The notes: generated by a model not told the origin, from the letters alone. 64,000 nt of DNA from Carposina sasakii (GCA_014607495.2 CP053161.1:6085115-6149114), one strand, 5' to 3'; counted from the first letter of the stretch, positions 1-10,170 are shown. Program-made: numbers and translations.

Positions 1-1449
1 GGTACAGACGTGTTAATACAGGAGACAACTCTGGTGCGCAGTTACGCAGTACAATTGCAGTACAGTTGTGCCGACCCTACTAATTATAGACCTATCTCGG
101 TCACCTCCATACTCTGCAAGATTATGGAGCGTGTACTGAATGCTCGCCTTTTGGCATATTTTGAAGACAACGACCTACTCAGCGACCAGCAATATGGTTT
201 TCGGCGTGGTTGTTCAACTTGTGATCTTCTTGCATTTGCCAACCATATTTGGAGCGAAGCAATTGAGAGTCTCACTCGATATCTCCAAGGCATTTGATAG
301 GGTATGGCACGACGGCCTTTTAAGCAAGCTCCCATCGTATGGTATCTCTGATAATCTTTGCATCTGGATTGCTGACTTTTTGAAGAAGCGCTCAATACGT
401 GTGGTCCTTGACGGTCATTTGTCTGATCAAATCACTATTGACGCTGGAGTTCCGCAAGGGTCAGTACTATCTGCAACCCTTTTCCTATTACATATAAACA
501 ACCTGCTTGTGCCTGGTTCCTTTGGGTGTGCAGATGACACCACTGTTGCAGATAGATACTTCTCGGGTGCGAGGGCTTCCAGAGATCAAGTCCAGTCTTA
601 TCGAGAGTCAATGAGAGAGAGTTGATTTGGCACTACAGGCAGTCTCCGACTAGGGCGAAGCCAATTTAGTCCAATTTAATACCTCTAAAACACAGGCGTG
701 TATATTTACCACAAAACGGAGTAAGTTCGACCTGACTCCTACTTTCCAGGGTGTGTCCTTGGCAACGACTGACCATCTTCAACTCTTAGGCCAGGACATA
801 TCAGCAACGTCGAATTTTGGTAAGTACATCGGGTCCATAGCAAAAATCTCAGCTAAAAAACTAGGCGTCCTATCCAAGGTTAGGCGGTATTTTACTCCAC
901 AGCAACTATTGGCGCTATATAAAGCGCAAGTTCGCCCTTGTATGGAATACTGCTGCCACCTTTGGGATGGATCTGCTAAATATCAGCTAGCCGCACTGGA
1001 CTCGATGGAAAAACGGGCAATAAAACTTATTAGAGATGAAACCGTAGCAAATTAGAAACTCCAGGACCTGACACAGCGCCCTAAATTGCTGCCTTGTCAG
1101 TGTTTTACAGGATACACTTTGGAGAGTGTGCGTGGGAACTTCACAATACAGTTCCACCAGCCCCTTGTTACCATCGAGATACTAGACGCAGACTAGCGTA
1201 TCACCTTTATGTTGTTGATATCCCACCCATCCGCACCACATGTTATGCTAACTCGTTTGTAATGCGAACGGCTAAGGAGTGGAATGCACTTCCTGCCGAT
1301 GTATTTCCCGAGCACTACAACATTGGTCTCTTCAAAGCTAGAGTGAATAGGCACATTCTAGGCAAACATGTACTACCCTAGGCCGCATCTTGCTTAACAT
1401 CAGGCACGATGGCGGTCAAATGTTTGCCTAGCTAATTGTAAAAAAAAAC
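1..1449 (+). mobile_element. 5'-cut non-LTR retrotransposon (LINE), 3' part
   Basis: The element enters from the left window edge. It carries RT coding sequence, a short 3' UTR and an A-rich end at about 1,440-1,449. A second, strongly 5'-truncated copy of its last ~140 bp lies at 15,530-15,672 and ends at the same point (CTAATTGTAAAAAAA), which defines the 3' terminus. Seen directly: RT motifs and the shared 3' end. Inference: jockey/CR1-like superclade; the clade cannot be fixed from fragments. Confidence 0.85.
10..1381 (+). pseudogene. Broken LINE reverse transcriptase (fingers/palm to C-terminus)
   Basis: The coding sequence is spread over three frames. Bases ~80-290 carry TNYRPISVTSILCKIMERVL and QQYGFRRGCST, the finger region. 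The frame then shifts, and ~270-600 gives palm motif A (SLDISKAFDRVWH), motif B (GVPQGSVLS) and motif C as CADD (usual Y/F-A-D-D). After stops near 620-750, another frame at 753-1055 gives the post-RT stretch with YKAQVRPCMEYCCHLWDGS. A further shift gives the C-terminal tail at ~1094-1381 (NSFVMRTAKEWNALPADVFP). RTs of this type copy element RNA at a nicked chromosomal target. With at least three frame changes and the Y-to-C change at the catalytic motif this copy is inactive. The N-terminus and endonuclease lie off the window. The nominal starts in these frames are not real starts. Confidence 0.88.
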
Positions 1450-2130
1450 ATAACAGTATAGGATAATGTGCCAGTACCTCAACGTAGAGTTTGGATTAAT
1501 ATCGAGATTCGGCGGGAAAAGCTTGAAGGGTGCAGATGTAATTTTCTTGTGAAAATAAAATAAAAATTGTAAATGGCTTGCATGTGTTCGTAAAGTTATG
1601 TTTTCTAGTAGATAAGTTATATTTTGATTACTTGTGATGTGAACCTAGTGCCTGTGCATGGTTTTATACGCAGGTAAGCTGAGTAAAACTTTAGCCGGAA
1701 CACGATTTCTTCATGGGCGCATGTAAGTTGTTTCTGCAATAATTTTTCATTTTTACTAACTTTACACTTGTTCTTGAGGATTTTCCCGACGTTTCCATTC
1801 ATCATCATCATTATCATCCATCATAAATTCAGAAATCATTTACTAAAGACAATGGCTGTATGGGCTTAGTTTCTCTTGCCTTTCCTTCGGGAATAAATAA
1901 AAAAAAATGGATTAATATCATAGATCACAAAAGGTAGTATACGGCAAATGTAAAAAAGTAGGTATGTATGTATATATTCTTTCATGAAAATTCATAAATC
2001 GTACATAAATTACCGATGATGAACGAGCATAAATTAGGTACTTTTCAGGTTTCACCCACTGAAAACTCCAGCGATAAAAAGGAGCGCTATCTACATGATT
2101 GTTGTATATTTTATCTATCTTTTATGCAAA
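1450..2130. other. Non-coding stretch with one dispersed repeat
   Basis: No gene is seen. It is AT-rich. Bases ~1,720-1,905 are related to ~42,655-42,850: both contain GAGGATTTTCCCGACGTTTC, then CATCATAAATTCAGAAATCA and ACAATGGCTGTATGG. This is an unnamed interspersed repeat. The 66-codon reverse frame at 1,617-1,817 reads through part of it and looks like chance. Confidence 0.6.
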
Positions 2131-2387
2131 GAATAAGGAAGCTCCAGAATGTGTCATCAAAGACAAATATATGACGGGCATTGAAGCAAAAATCGACTCG
2201 AATGCCCCACACTTTCCTCCCTTCCCCACCGAGGATTATTGCCAGCTTATGGAATACTGCAACTTTTTAGGGTTTCAATAAAAACAATAGGTAGTAAAAA
2301 TACCAATAGTAGTCAGTGTGAATATTATAAAGAAAATGAATTGCAAATACATATTGCAATGAATGAAATTATTTATTTACAAACTAG

Positions 2388-2535
2388 TGGACGCCCGCGA
2401 CTTCGTCCGCGTGGACTGCAGAAAAATCAAAATGTTGAAATTATCCGGGATAAAAATATTTTCCGGAATAAAAAGTAGCCTATGTGTTAATCCGTCCATC
2501 CATATTTACAAACTTTCGCGTTTATAATATTAGTA
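2388..2535 (+). repeat. Interspersed tail repeat (ACTAGTGGACGCCCGCGACTT type)
   Basis: Begins ACTAGTGGACGCCCGCGACT and ends TTTATAATATTAGTAGGAT, the form of a very abundant lepidopteran repeat (established knowledge of the repeat type, family name not certain; probably a SINE or RTE-like LINE 3' tail). Other copies in this window: 14,388-14,945, 16,240-16,432 (reverse), 36,717-36,955 (reverse), 41,665-41,830 and fragments. It sits inside the TIR element in both full copies, so it predates their dispersal. Confidence 0.75.
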
Positions 2536-2906
2536 GGATGAACAAATAAAATCTCTATACCTATCCTATAGTTTATACAGATTAAAAAACATTGGAGTGT
2601 CATTTTAATATTAAAATTATACTCCTTTTCGTCTCCCAATATCGATCGTCTGAAAATCATAATCTCTAACACGTTTGCACAAACATCACTTTTTATAATG
2701 TTCGTGTATGTACATGAAATTGTATAATTATTGCCTAATCGTCTTTATTGTGATGAATACTTACAAAAAGCATATTTTTTTACCCTATTTTTATTTATTA
2801 ACAAAAATAGGGAAATAATTTGTATGTGGCATCACTATAATTTTCTCTATGAGAATTGTAAACAAAATGTAAAATACAATATTTAAATACCAAGGCTAGT
2901 AATTAT

Positions 2907-3053
2907 CAGTGCCGTAAGTATGGCGGTGCCACTGGCACAAGGTATAGACTCTGGGGGGCGCAAGAATGGCCAATTGGCCAGACCAGGCAGGACTAAATAG
3001 GGCGTAGTTATAGAATGTCGCACAGGGCGCAGAAAGGTCTAATTACGGCACTG
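2907..3053 (+). mobile_element. hAT-type MITE with perfect 8-bp TSD
   Basis: Ends are CAGTGCCGTAA and TTACGGCACTG, an 11-bp perfect TIR. The flanks carry the direct repeat GTAATTAT at 2,899-2,906 and 3,054-3,061. Eight-bp duplications and CAG...CTG ends are hallmarks of the hAT superfamily. It is 147 bp with no coding capacity. The related TIR element at 34 kb lacks it, so it inserted after the two parents separated. A truncated relative starts at 50,037. Confidence 0.92.
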
Positions 3054-3275
3054 GTAATTATGCAACTTATACGTGAAATGTGATCCCAAAGTGTTTACTT
3101 AGTGACCCGGTACAATTTTTTCAGGTAGGGACCACGCAATTTGGAATAATTAATATTATTAGTTTAATACTATCCCACTGACGTCTACAGCCCGACTGGA
3201 TGAACTAGGTTGATTCAACCGACTTAAATTTGCTTCAAAAGTTTTTGTGATCATGGGTTCTGGACCCTCCTTATT

Positions 3276-5145
3276 AGCTCCTTATAGCTTTTATGTTACT
3301 AATGATAGACTTTTGGATTATTCACGTGGTAAGTAAGATTTGTGTTTATTACAAAAACGTTTACGAAAACCAATTGCCTAACCATGTAGGCAAGGGGAGG
3401 TACGTAGTGAGATAGAACTAACTTATGAGTCCTGAGTTCCCTCATAAAAAAGTTGGTACATTTTTAGAACACTGCTACTTCTGTCAACAGTAGGTGAACA
3501 GGAACAGTTGTTCCATTCCTATTTTTACTCTGTCCAAGGGCGCGTTTGAACCTTGGTCTGACCGTCGGAATCAGGGTTTCACCTTGACGGGGGCGTTTGC
3601 CCGTTATCTCGGATGAAATCTTTGAAAACTGTAACAGGTTAATTTCTACAAGTTGTTATAATTATATTTTGTTGTTCGGACGTGGCATTTTCTGTTAGCG
3701 TTTAGGTACATACATGGTCTTTTCAAAATTAGTGATTACCTTTTGACACGAGACTAGGTAGATAAAAAGAAACAACTTTCACTATGGGACCAACTCCGAA
3801 ATAGTGAAAAAACGATTCCGATTTGGTACCAACTTACATTTTAGAATCTGTCTAACCAAGTGTTTTGACCGAGCAATAGGTATGTATTCGACTTATATGT
3901 TTGTAGATTTTATCTTTATTATTCACTTAATGCTAATTTAGCTTTAGAAACACTTTACTTACCTTAGATATAAAATTTTTAGGTCTCAGGACGAGCTGGA
4001 GAAATTTCTTATTGGAAACTGGACTCACTGAAGTTATTATAGCATATTCAAAACGCCTGTAGGTCTCGTCGCTTGTCCTCTTTGGTCACAGCTTCGCAAC
4101 CATGGGTCTACGAGTAACATAACCGACAGCAAACGTGTTTTGAGCCCTACTCACTTTCCAAATTCAATGAAGTAGCTAATTTTTATGAAAAATAGCATGC
4201 ATTTACTTAAATTACCAGCTCATCCAGTTGGTCATGCAACAAACACACTTTTTACTTAATCTAGGTACCTGAAAACAGACTAACCACCACCTGCCTGATG
4301 ACGAGTCGGAGATGCAGATTCGAATATCGGTAACAACAATAGGTAAGTTTTTTTTACTAAAGGTTGGGAAATGTTGGGAAAACTGGACTGAGGTGAGGTG
4401 GCTGAGGCTGAGGTGAAGGGATTCGGAGTAAGAGTGAGTAAGTGAATAAAGAAGGAACGGTTTTCAAGACTAATAGAATATGCAAAAAAGGAAGGAAACA
4501 TCGAGGGAAAGGAGAATGTTAAATGGTCTGCCAAATACATAACATTACTGTGGGACTAGGGGAAGGCCAAAAGGGGATTTGTTGCGTGTAAGTTGTATAG
4601 CATGATCTTGTTTCCCTCTTCCTCACAATGAGAGTCCCAGAGAAACTTTCTTACAATAAGGCAATTATTACCTAGGCTATTTATGTATTAAATCAATACA
4701 TTTATTTGGAAGTTTGGCACTTTAAGTTCAACCTCCAGGACCCCAATTGATTTAGTCAATTTAGAGCAGGTTCACGAGTTATATTTGAATTGGGTAATAT
4801 TGAATTATCTTTATAATATTTCGGTAAGTACATAAAAATTGTTTTTGAAGGGTAGATTTAGGTAAATAAATAAAATACCTAACGAACCTACCTACCGTGC
4901 CAAGCATACCTATATATACAATACACCTGTCTTGGTTCTCTCTTATACACGTGCCAGTATTTAATAATTATAATTGATATTTTTATGCCATCGTTACCTA
5001 AAGATTGATTGTTTTCTGTACCTACAGGAAAGTTATTTCTGAGTTAAAAATAAATGATTTTTTTGTATAATTTTCCTCCTTGTATTTGTAACATTTTAAA
5101 AACCATCTGTCAAACCTTGGCATCGTATTCGCCTATATTGAATAG
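3276..5145. other. Anonymous AT-rich stretch; one weak candidate exon
   Basis: No recognisable gene or clear repeat. A 64-base open segment at 4,279-4,342 is followed by a consensus donor (see that entry). The 86-codon reverse frame at 4,280-4,540 opposes it and is low-complexity Ser/Phe/Leu, so it is treated as chance. Confidence 0.5.
4279..4342 (+). other. Weak candidate internal exon
   Basis: AG at 4,277-4,278 follows a moderately T-rich stretch; the segment ends AATAG before GTAAGTTTTTT, a full consensus 5' splice donor. One frame is open across it, reading ...LPDDESEMQIRISVTTI with one leftover base. The composition is more coding-like than its surroundings. No homology is recognised and no partner exon is found, so this may be chance. 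Confidence 0.12.
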
Positions 5146-5149
5146 GTAT

Positions 5150-5262
5150 GCAGGTCGTAAGAGTCGACTGAGGAATCTAGGGGCGGTCTTTCAGGCGATG
5201 AGTTAGCAACTTGTCATAGATCTTCTACATCTGGCCCCTCTACGTTAATGTTGCTGACAGTT
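5150..5262 (-). repeat. Interspersed repeat family A, partial
   Basis: Matches the complement of the family-A right half: GTCGTAAGAGTCGACTgA, then ctTTCAGGCGATGAGTTAGC and AACTTGTCATaGATC. The family-A consensus, as read from many copies here, runs from a (TA)CATA-rich head through GTGTTCCCGAAATGGGGTAGCC to GACATGCACGGAAGGAGATGCAGCTGAT, about 200 bp. No coding capacity. Class unknown. Confidence 0.65.
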
Positions 5263-5744
5263 GCTGTTAATAATCTACTTCATAATCTTTCCCAGCTCCC
5301 TGCAAGAACTGAAACCTGAAAGTATGTAAATACTGATACTAATCTGAATCGGGCTTGCTGTCGATGGTTACTATAAAGCAGCTACGAGTATCTCTAATAG
5401 AAATAACTATAAAAGACCTAACTCTCATGTCGTTGTATCCGAAATTGCTAACGAATTTCCAAAAACGCTAAAACTCTAAATTTACCGCTAGAAAGCTCTG
5501 GGTAAACATAATAATATATTAGCGATATAACATGATATTGCTGGTATATTTTTGTCCGGCTGTCTGTTATAGTTCGGGTTTTGGCATATTATCAACATAT
5601 TTTTTTTGTCTAATGCTACTGTACCTACTATTCCTGTACAGCATTGCTCTTGCGCCTGACCAAGGACGGTGTGGCCTTGAGAAGGTACATTATAGACAGA
5701 TTGTAGACATCATGTCTGCATGGATGTATTATTATAATCTTCTT
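5263..5744. other. No supported feature
   Basis: AT-rich, no recognisable gene. A GTG-or-ATG-started 81-codon frame at 5,532-5,777 begins in low-complexity sequence and ends inside the LINE tail at 5,745, so it is not supported as a gene. Confidence 0.4.
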
Positions 5745-5875
5745 CGTCAGCCTATTGTAGACCACTGCTGGACGTAAGCCTCCCCCAGAGCATGCCACAT
5801 GGCTCGTTCTCCCGTTTTTGCTATCCAGTCACTACTAGCCGCTCTCTAGCCCCCCATGGAAGTGCATTGGAGATA
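5745..5875 (-). repeat. RTE-like LINE 3' end, reverse orientation
   Basis: Contains CAGCCTATTGTAGACCACTG and CTGGACGTAAGCCTCCCCCA. On the complement this reads ...EAYVQQWTAIG-like codons, the typical C-terminus of lepidopteran RTE-type LINE ORFs, diverged. This tail recurs at 24,889, 26,005, 32,465, 33,178, 44,285, 52,160, 57,015, 58,645 and 62,275. Confidence 0.7.
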
Positions 5876-6519
5876 ACCCAAAAACGGCTAGGATAGAGTT
5901 CAAAATATAGTCACAGTGCACACGTTCCAGACTTGTCATCCAAATCTCTAGGTTTAGACTCAGGTAACTGGCTTACAAATATACAATTACTCAGTTTTGA
6001 AACTATGTGCTTCTTATGTTATTCCTACGAAGCATGATCGCTAGAGCTATTACAAACACTTGGATAGACCGCAGTAGCGGTCATCACCAAGGTCGACCAA
6101 TAACCCACAAATCGATTTATTTATGGCTCCCAGAGTTTACTGGGCACCAACTGTTACTATTAACACTAGTATTATTCTGAATTCAATTGACGTTAAAGCA
6201 CATACTTAATATAATATTTATAAGTAAAGTCCGTTCTATAGAATAATTCCTGATTTCGTAACCAACATTTCATGTATGTAGTAACATAAATAATGTAACA
6301 CACACTCACTGAACGCACATAGTAACTAGCGCTTTCATTAAAAAAAAACTATTTGGTAAAACATGAGTAAAACGCATGGATTTGGTATCTCCTCAACATT
6401 TCTATGGTAAAACGCACTTTAACTATCTGTAAACTACTGTCAAGCAAGCCAGATTTGACCGTGGCGACGACAGTACGAATATTGGAATGCCAAACGCTGA
6501 TATTGTTACGTTTATTTGA

Positions 6520-6620
6520 AGGTCTGTATGACTGGACTGCCATGAGTTACGGAGCCAAGACGTGGAACCTGACGGTGGGACTGGCTCACCGATTGCATGT
6601 CACTCAGAGGGGTGTCTATT
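6520..6620 (+). pseudogene. RTE-like LINE RT fragment
   Basis: The frame reads MSYGAKTWNLTVGLAHRLHV followed by TQRGV. This corresponds to the conserved YGAETWTLT...RLxVAQRAMER region downstream of the RT domain in RTE-clade LINEs (family knowledge). Only ~35 codons remain. It breaks into AT-rich sequence on the right, and no start belongs to it. Confidence 0.65.
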
Positions 6621-6918
6621 AGAATACAGATTTTTTTGATATCGAATTTCATTTTACCGAAAACTATTCCACAATTTTTAATATATATTTTTTTCGATTC
6701 ATCGAAATCGCTGTTTCATATACTTAATCGAAAAACGTTTCTTGAAAAAAAATCTTTTAAAGTTGTTTTGATTACCAGAAAAACGGTATATCGAACTTAA
6801 ATTTCATAAAAGTATTAAGTTATCGATGAAACTATTCGTAAAAAACACGTTACAATGTGTATCGAAACCCATAATACTTTTTCACATAACAACTTTTTAG
6901 TATTAATCAACTATGTAA

Positions 6919-7160
6919 CATGCACGCAAGCATGCAGTATGCAAGCGAGCATGGAAGCAAGCATACAGCATGCAAGCAAACATACAGCATGCAGCAGGCA
7001 TGGTTTCTGTCACGGCTCCGGCGCTACGGGGCCCAGGCGGTCTCACGCGAGCTTATCGTCGCAGATGAATGTAACGCTCACCACCGCACCTTCGGCTTGC
7101 ATTTCACTCTAGGGGCAGGGCAGACGAGACTGCGTGGAGTCGGGGTAACTGAGTCGATTT
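6919..7160 (+). repeat. Degenerate GCATGCAAGCAA minisatellite joined to a GC-rich block
   Basis: Bases 6,919-7,000 are imperfect tandem units around GCATGCAAGCAAGCATACA. A GC-rich block at ~7,010-7,160 follows abruptly and has no obvious relative in the window. Similar AT-rich phrases (GATTTTTTTGATAT) flank the block at 6,632 and 7,158. Frames of 85 and 105 codons across it are open mainly because of the repeat. No function is assigned. Confidence 0.5.
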
Positions 7161-7465
7161 TTTTGATATTTTTATATATTTTTTTATTCATCCTAATTTA
7201 TGTTTTAAATAATGCCCTAGAAAGAAGAACTGATTAATTGCATGATATCGTATTTTGCCTTGTCCATTGATTTATTGAAGTAAAAATCGATGTTTCAATT
7301 ATTTTGCAAATTGAAACTTACGATAAAACAAAAATACGAACAAAACTTCGATGTAACATAATTTCGATAAAATGTATAAAACATGAAAACAAATAATGAT
7401 GAACTGTGTTTTTAGATAATGTATATTCGAGGAAATGAAATTGCGATGTAACCTAATTCTAGGAT

Positions 7466-7756
7466 TTGTTAAATATTGTACTAAAAGTTCCCTTGGGGGT
7501 TCCAATCCAGGGTTTGTCTCGGTATGTGGTTTTCCTCCCTTCGAAGCGTGTGGGCGATCTAGTTCCACTTGCTGCGTTTAATCTGGCGGTCGATTCGGGT
7601 CGCAGCGTTCCCACAGCTCTAAGTTCGAAATTTCTCGGGCCAGTAAATACCGAGAATATGGCGAAGACAGCGGTTGACTACGACCTGGAGCCGGTGCGAG
7701 ATGTCCTTGGTAACCTTCCACGTTTCACTCTTCGCTCTTGCTTTGGCGATCTTTGA
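7466..7756 (+). CDS. Unrecognised 96-codon open frame, GC-richer than flanks
   Basis: The open frame reads ...RVGDLVPLAAFNLAVDSGRS and later TENMAKTAVDYDLEPVRDV. Nothing is recognised. It is bounded on both sides by AT-rich sequence, and its base composition (about 52% GC by eye) is unlike them. It could be a fragment of a transposon ORF, a domesticated exon, or chance in a GC-rich insert. No signal peptide or membrane segment is evident. The nominal ATG lies in the AT-rich flank, so the start is unreliable. Confidence 0.2.
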   Translation: MLNIVLKVPLGVPIQGLSRYVVFLPSKRVGDLVPLAAFNLAVDSGRSVPTALSSKFLGPVNTENMAKTAVDYDLEPVRDVLGNLPRFTLRSCFGDL

Positions 7757-8114
7757 AGTGACGTCCTCTTAATACCTAAATAATAAAGATAAAATAGTAA
7801 TTTTCAATATACCTATTTCCCTACAGCTGTACCAACGTAGTATATTGTTAACTGGTTGTTTGAACTACGCAAACACATTCTGTATAGCTGAAGCGGATAG
7901 GAGATTTTCGCATGATAAAAGATCTCATTTTCATAAAAAACATGAAATTACCAGACAAGAAGGTTTTACATTGTTCCCGTGGTTTAATGACCTAAATAAT
8001 GGGCGGCTATTTGGCGAAAACGCGTAATTACGTTGCGTAGGTTTATACGATATTATTTGGATCATGAAGTCTTAGTATCTATGCATTTAAATTTTTATCC
8101 GAGTAATGTTGTAG

Positions 8115-8289
8115 ACATATAGACACGGATGTTTTCCCGAAATATGGGGTAGTTAGAATTAGAAGATCATAAAAGAGATCTCACAGCCACGTTTAGGATA
8201 GCGGGGTCAGATATAATTAGTGACAAGTTGCTAGCTTAACTCCTGAGAGATTGCCGGACATGCACGGAAGATGCAGCTGATGTAATGAG
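8115..8289 (+). repeat. Interspersed repeat family A
   Basis: Begins ATAGACACGGATGTTTTCCC, continues GGGGTAGTTAGAATTAGAAG and AGTGACAAGTTGCTAGCT, and ends GACATGCACGGAAGATGCAG then CTGAT. It directly abuts LINE 3' sequence at 8,290. Confidence 0.75.
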
Positions 8290-8835
8290 GAATGTACACA
8301 TATTAACTCTTCTGTTTAAAATTTTATATAACACATCCTCTCCTCCAGTATACCTGCGAGAACGTTTCGACTATCTCTTTCCACGAGACCGCCCCTTGCG
8401 CTCACCAACTGCTACTCTACTTAGAACTCCCCAGCACAATTCTATCGCTTATATATAACTACTCATATACCGTGTATGCAGTCAAATTGTGGAACTCTCT
8501 GCCTCACACCGTGAGGGATTGCCAAACTATTGCTACATTTAAGAAAAGGTTAAAGAACCACTACCTCTCGCTTTAATAGATATATATTTAATTAACAGAT
8601 ATTTATGTATATTATTTTATTAATTTTATTTATTAGATTAGGGTATGTATTTATTTGTTAAATTCAAATTTTATTATAGATTCTGTGTACACGCATCTAC
8701 CTTTTATATTTAATTATCAATTTCCCTAATGGTTTGCTGGAAGAAATCTCTCTCAGAGATAAGCACGCCTTTGTACATTTTATTTCATAATTTCTGTCTG
8801 TATATAATTGTATGTGTACAATAAAGAATAAGAAT
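8290..8835 (+). mobile_element. 5'-truncated jockey/CR1-like LINE 3' end
   Basis: Bases ~8,290-8,577 encode, with frame breaks, a LINE C-terminus: SPPVYLRERFDYLFPRDRPL, then WNSLPHTVRDCQTIATFKKR and LKNHYLSL before a stop. The 3' UTR follows with GGAAGAAATCTCTCTCAGAG, ACGCCTTTGTACATTT and the end GTGTACAATAAAGAATA. The same UTR recurs at 11,928-12,385, 37,640-37,775 and 55,845-55,940. No RT domain remains. Confidence 0.85.
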
Positions 8836-9194
8836 GTATTCTAGTGAGGACCTGCATCAGCACAGGATAGAAAATGTTGTGTAGGAAATTGATGATAGTA
8901 TGCATATAATGTACTATCATTTATTTCGTTTGTACACTTGCTTATACATATAGTTTGAGTTTGTCTACCGGTCTTATGGTACCCATCAGCAGGCTTTACC
9001 TTAGGAAGATATGATAATACTATCTGAAGATGAGCCTAGCCACTTTTTGTTCGTATTGTAAGTGATCCTCATGTTCCAGAAAAAAATGCCTGTCCGAAAA
9101 TTAAAGACAGACTTGACTGCAGGAACTGGAAGTCGATGACGAGAATGAGGTCTGGTGTGCGATTATAGTAAATGGAGGTCCGTGATATCTGCTT

Positions 9195-9235
9195 ACCTCC
9201 CCGAAATAAAGGCGTGATGTAAAGTATTAAGTATA
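9195..9235 (-). repeat. Family B fragment
   Basis: CTTACCTCCCCGAAATAAAG followed by GCGTGAT matches the head of family B in reverse. It is separated from the family-C repeat to its right by only a few bases. Confidence 0.45.
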
Positions 9236-9239
9236 TGTC

Positions 9240-9460
9240 ACTACATAGCTATTATAAAACAAAGTCGCTTGCCGTGCCTGTCCGTCCATATGTATGCTTA
9301 GATTTTTCAAACTAGGGAACGGATTTTGATGCGGTGTTTTTTAATAGACTGATTCACGAGGAAGGTTTATAATGTATAACTAGGGACCCGCCCCGGCTTC
9401 GCACGGGAGTAATGCACTCTCTCGCGGGCGAAGCCGTGGGCGGCCGCTAGTATGTATATA
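9240..9460 (-). repeat. Family C repeat (GACCCGCCCCGGCTTCGCACGG type)
   Basis: Contains AACTAGGGACCCGCCCCGGC, TTCGCACGGGAGTAATGC and CGTGGGCGGCCGCTAGTATG, an abundant insect interspersed repeat tail. Weaker relatives are at 44,250-44,280 and 60,555-60,640. The left half has GTCCGTCCATATGTATGC and AAACTAGGGAACGGATTTTG, typical of LINE/SINE 3' tails. Confidence 0.65.
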
Positions 9461-9489
9461 TTTAATCTATTTATAGGTTAGATAACACA

Positions 9490-9730
9490 CACGGTTGTGT
9501 TCCCAAAATTGGGTAGCCAGCCCCCCTAGCATGACCACGCATCGTGGATATCGTATCGTACGATATTGTATCGTCTCTATACAAAATTCAACATGGCGGC
9601 TATATTTATCGTAATTTGACAGGCTAAATGTCGATAAATCGGTTTATCATATCGTGTTTCGCAGGTCATGCTACTTGGGCAGAACTACAGGATCATAAAG
9701 GAGATAGCGAGGTTTACAGAGAGGTTTTCA
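9490..9730 (+). repeat. Family A copy split by a MITE
   Basis: The left part ends GTTCCCAAAATTGGGTAGCC then AG at 9,520. The right part resumes at 9,680 with CAGAACTACAGGATCATAAA then GGAGATAGCGAGG. Joined, they match the family-A order, so the 159 bp between them are an insertion. Confidence 0.8.
9521..9679 (+). mobile_element. Family E MITE, CAG target duplication
   Basis: TIRs are CCCCCCTAGCATGACC on the left and the complement of CCCAAGTAGCATGACC on the right. CAG flanks both sides (9,518-9,520 and 9,680-9,682), and the host family-A repeat gives the empty-site sequence. The interior includes CGTATCGTACGATATTGT and AATTCAACATGGCGGCTATA. Related copies are at 11,036-11,201 and 46,575-46,731; the latter has CTG, the same site on the other strand. 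The superfamily is not recognised. Confidence 0.85.
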
Positions 9731-10021
9731 ATAAAATTTCGCAATCTATAGGTAGGTATTTTCATATTTTAATGTAAAAGATATATGCGAATACATATTA
9801 CGCAAGCAACGTGTTCATTATCTCTGAATATGACGTCTATTATGTGATGAGATAGCTGAAATAATATGAAGATAGTTATAGTAGAATACCTATTGAGTGT
9901 AGATAGTAGCAGAAAGTAGCCCGTGACTTTGTTAATCGTGGAGATTAACTTAATATTCGATGTTGGGGAATGGTGGAGCTAGCCTAACGTTAAATTAAGG
10001 GTAAATGTACTATACAGTACT

Positions 10022-10170
10022 GTCCTTCCTTACTAATATAAATGCGAAAGTAACCCTGTCTGCGCGCTTTCATACCGAAACTACTGAACTGATTTAAATG
10101 AAATTGAGTACCTACACAGGTAGGTAGTCTTGAGCCTAGATTATTTTCTGCAGGTTATGCGGATGGAGTA
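10022..10170 (-). repeat. Tail-repeat fragment
   Basis: CCTTCCTTACTAATATAAAT then GCGAAAGTAACCCTGTCTGC and AACTACTGAACTGATTT resemble the reverse of the common LINE/SINE tail ending in AACTTTCGCATTTATAATAT. Partial and diverged. Confidence 0.55.

Larger units (their letters stand above)
2131..3275 (+). mobile_element. TIR DNA transposon, non-autonomous, ~1.1 kb (copy 1)
   Basis: Termini are inverted: GAATAAGGAAGCTCCAGAA at the left and the complement of AATAAGGAGGGTCCAGAA at the right. The inverted copy at 34,047-37,203 shares both ends and most of the interior, and is flanked by TA on both sides, which suggests a Tc1/mariner-like TA target (inference). Flanks of this copy no longer show TA. 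No transposase frame is visible. The interior holds the widespread tail repeat at 2,388-2,535 and a later hAT insertion at 2,907-3,053. About 90 further bases (3,062-3,150) are absent from the other copy, either inserted here or deleted there. Confidence 0.75.

Noticed and set aside
10..297. Frames beginning with GTG or TTG treated as genes
   Set aside because: This is eukaryotic repeat DNA; these starts are internal to broken LINE sequence and have no meaning as initiation sites.
6520..6620. Host gene exon
   Set aside because: YGAKTWNLTVGLAHRLHVTQ is a recognisable RTE-like LINE segment, so a transposon origin is sufficient.
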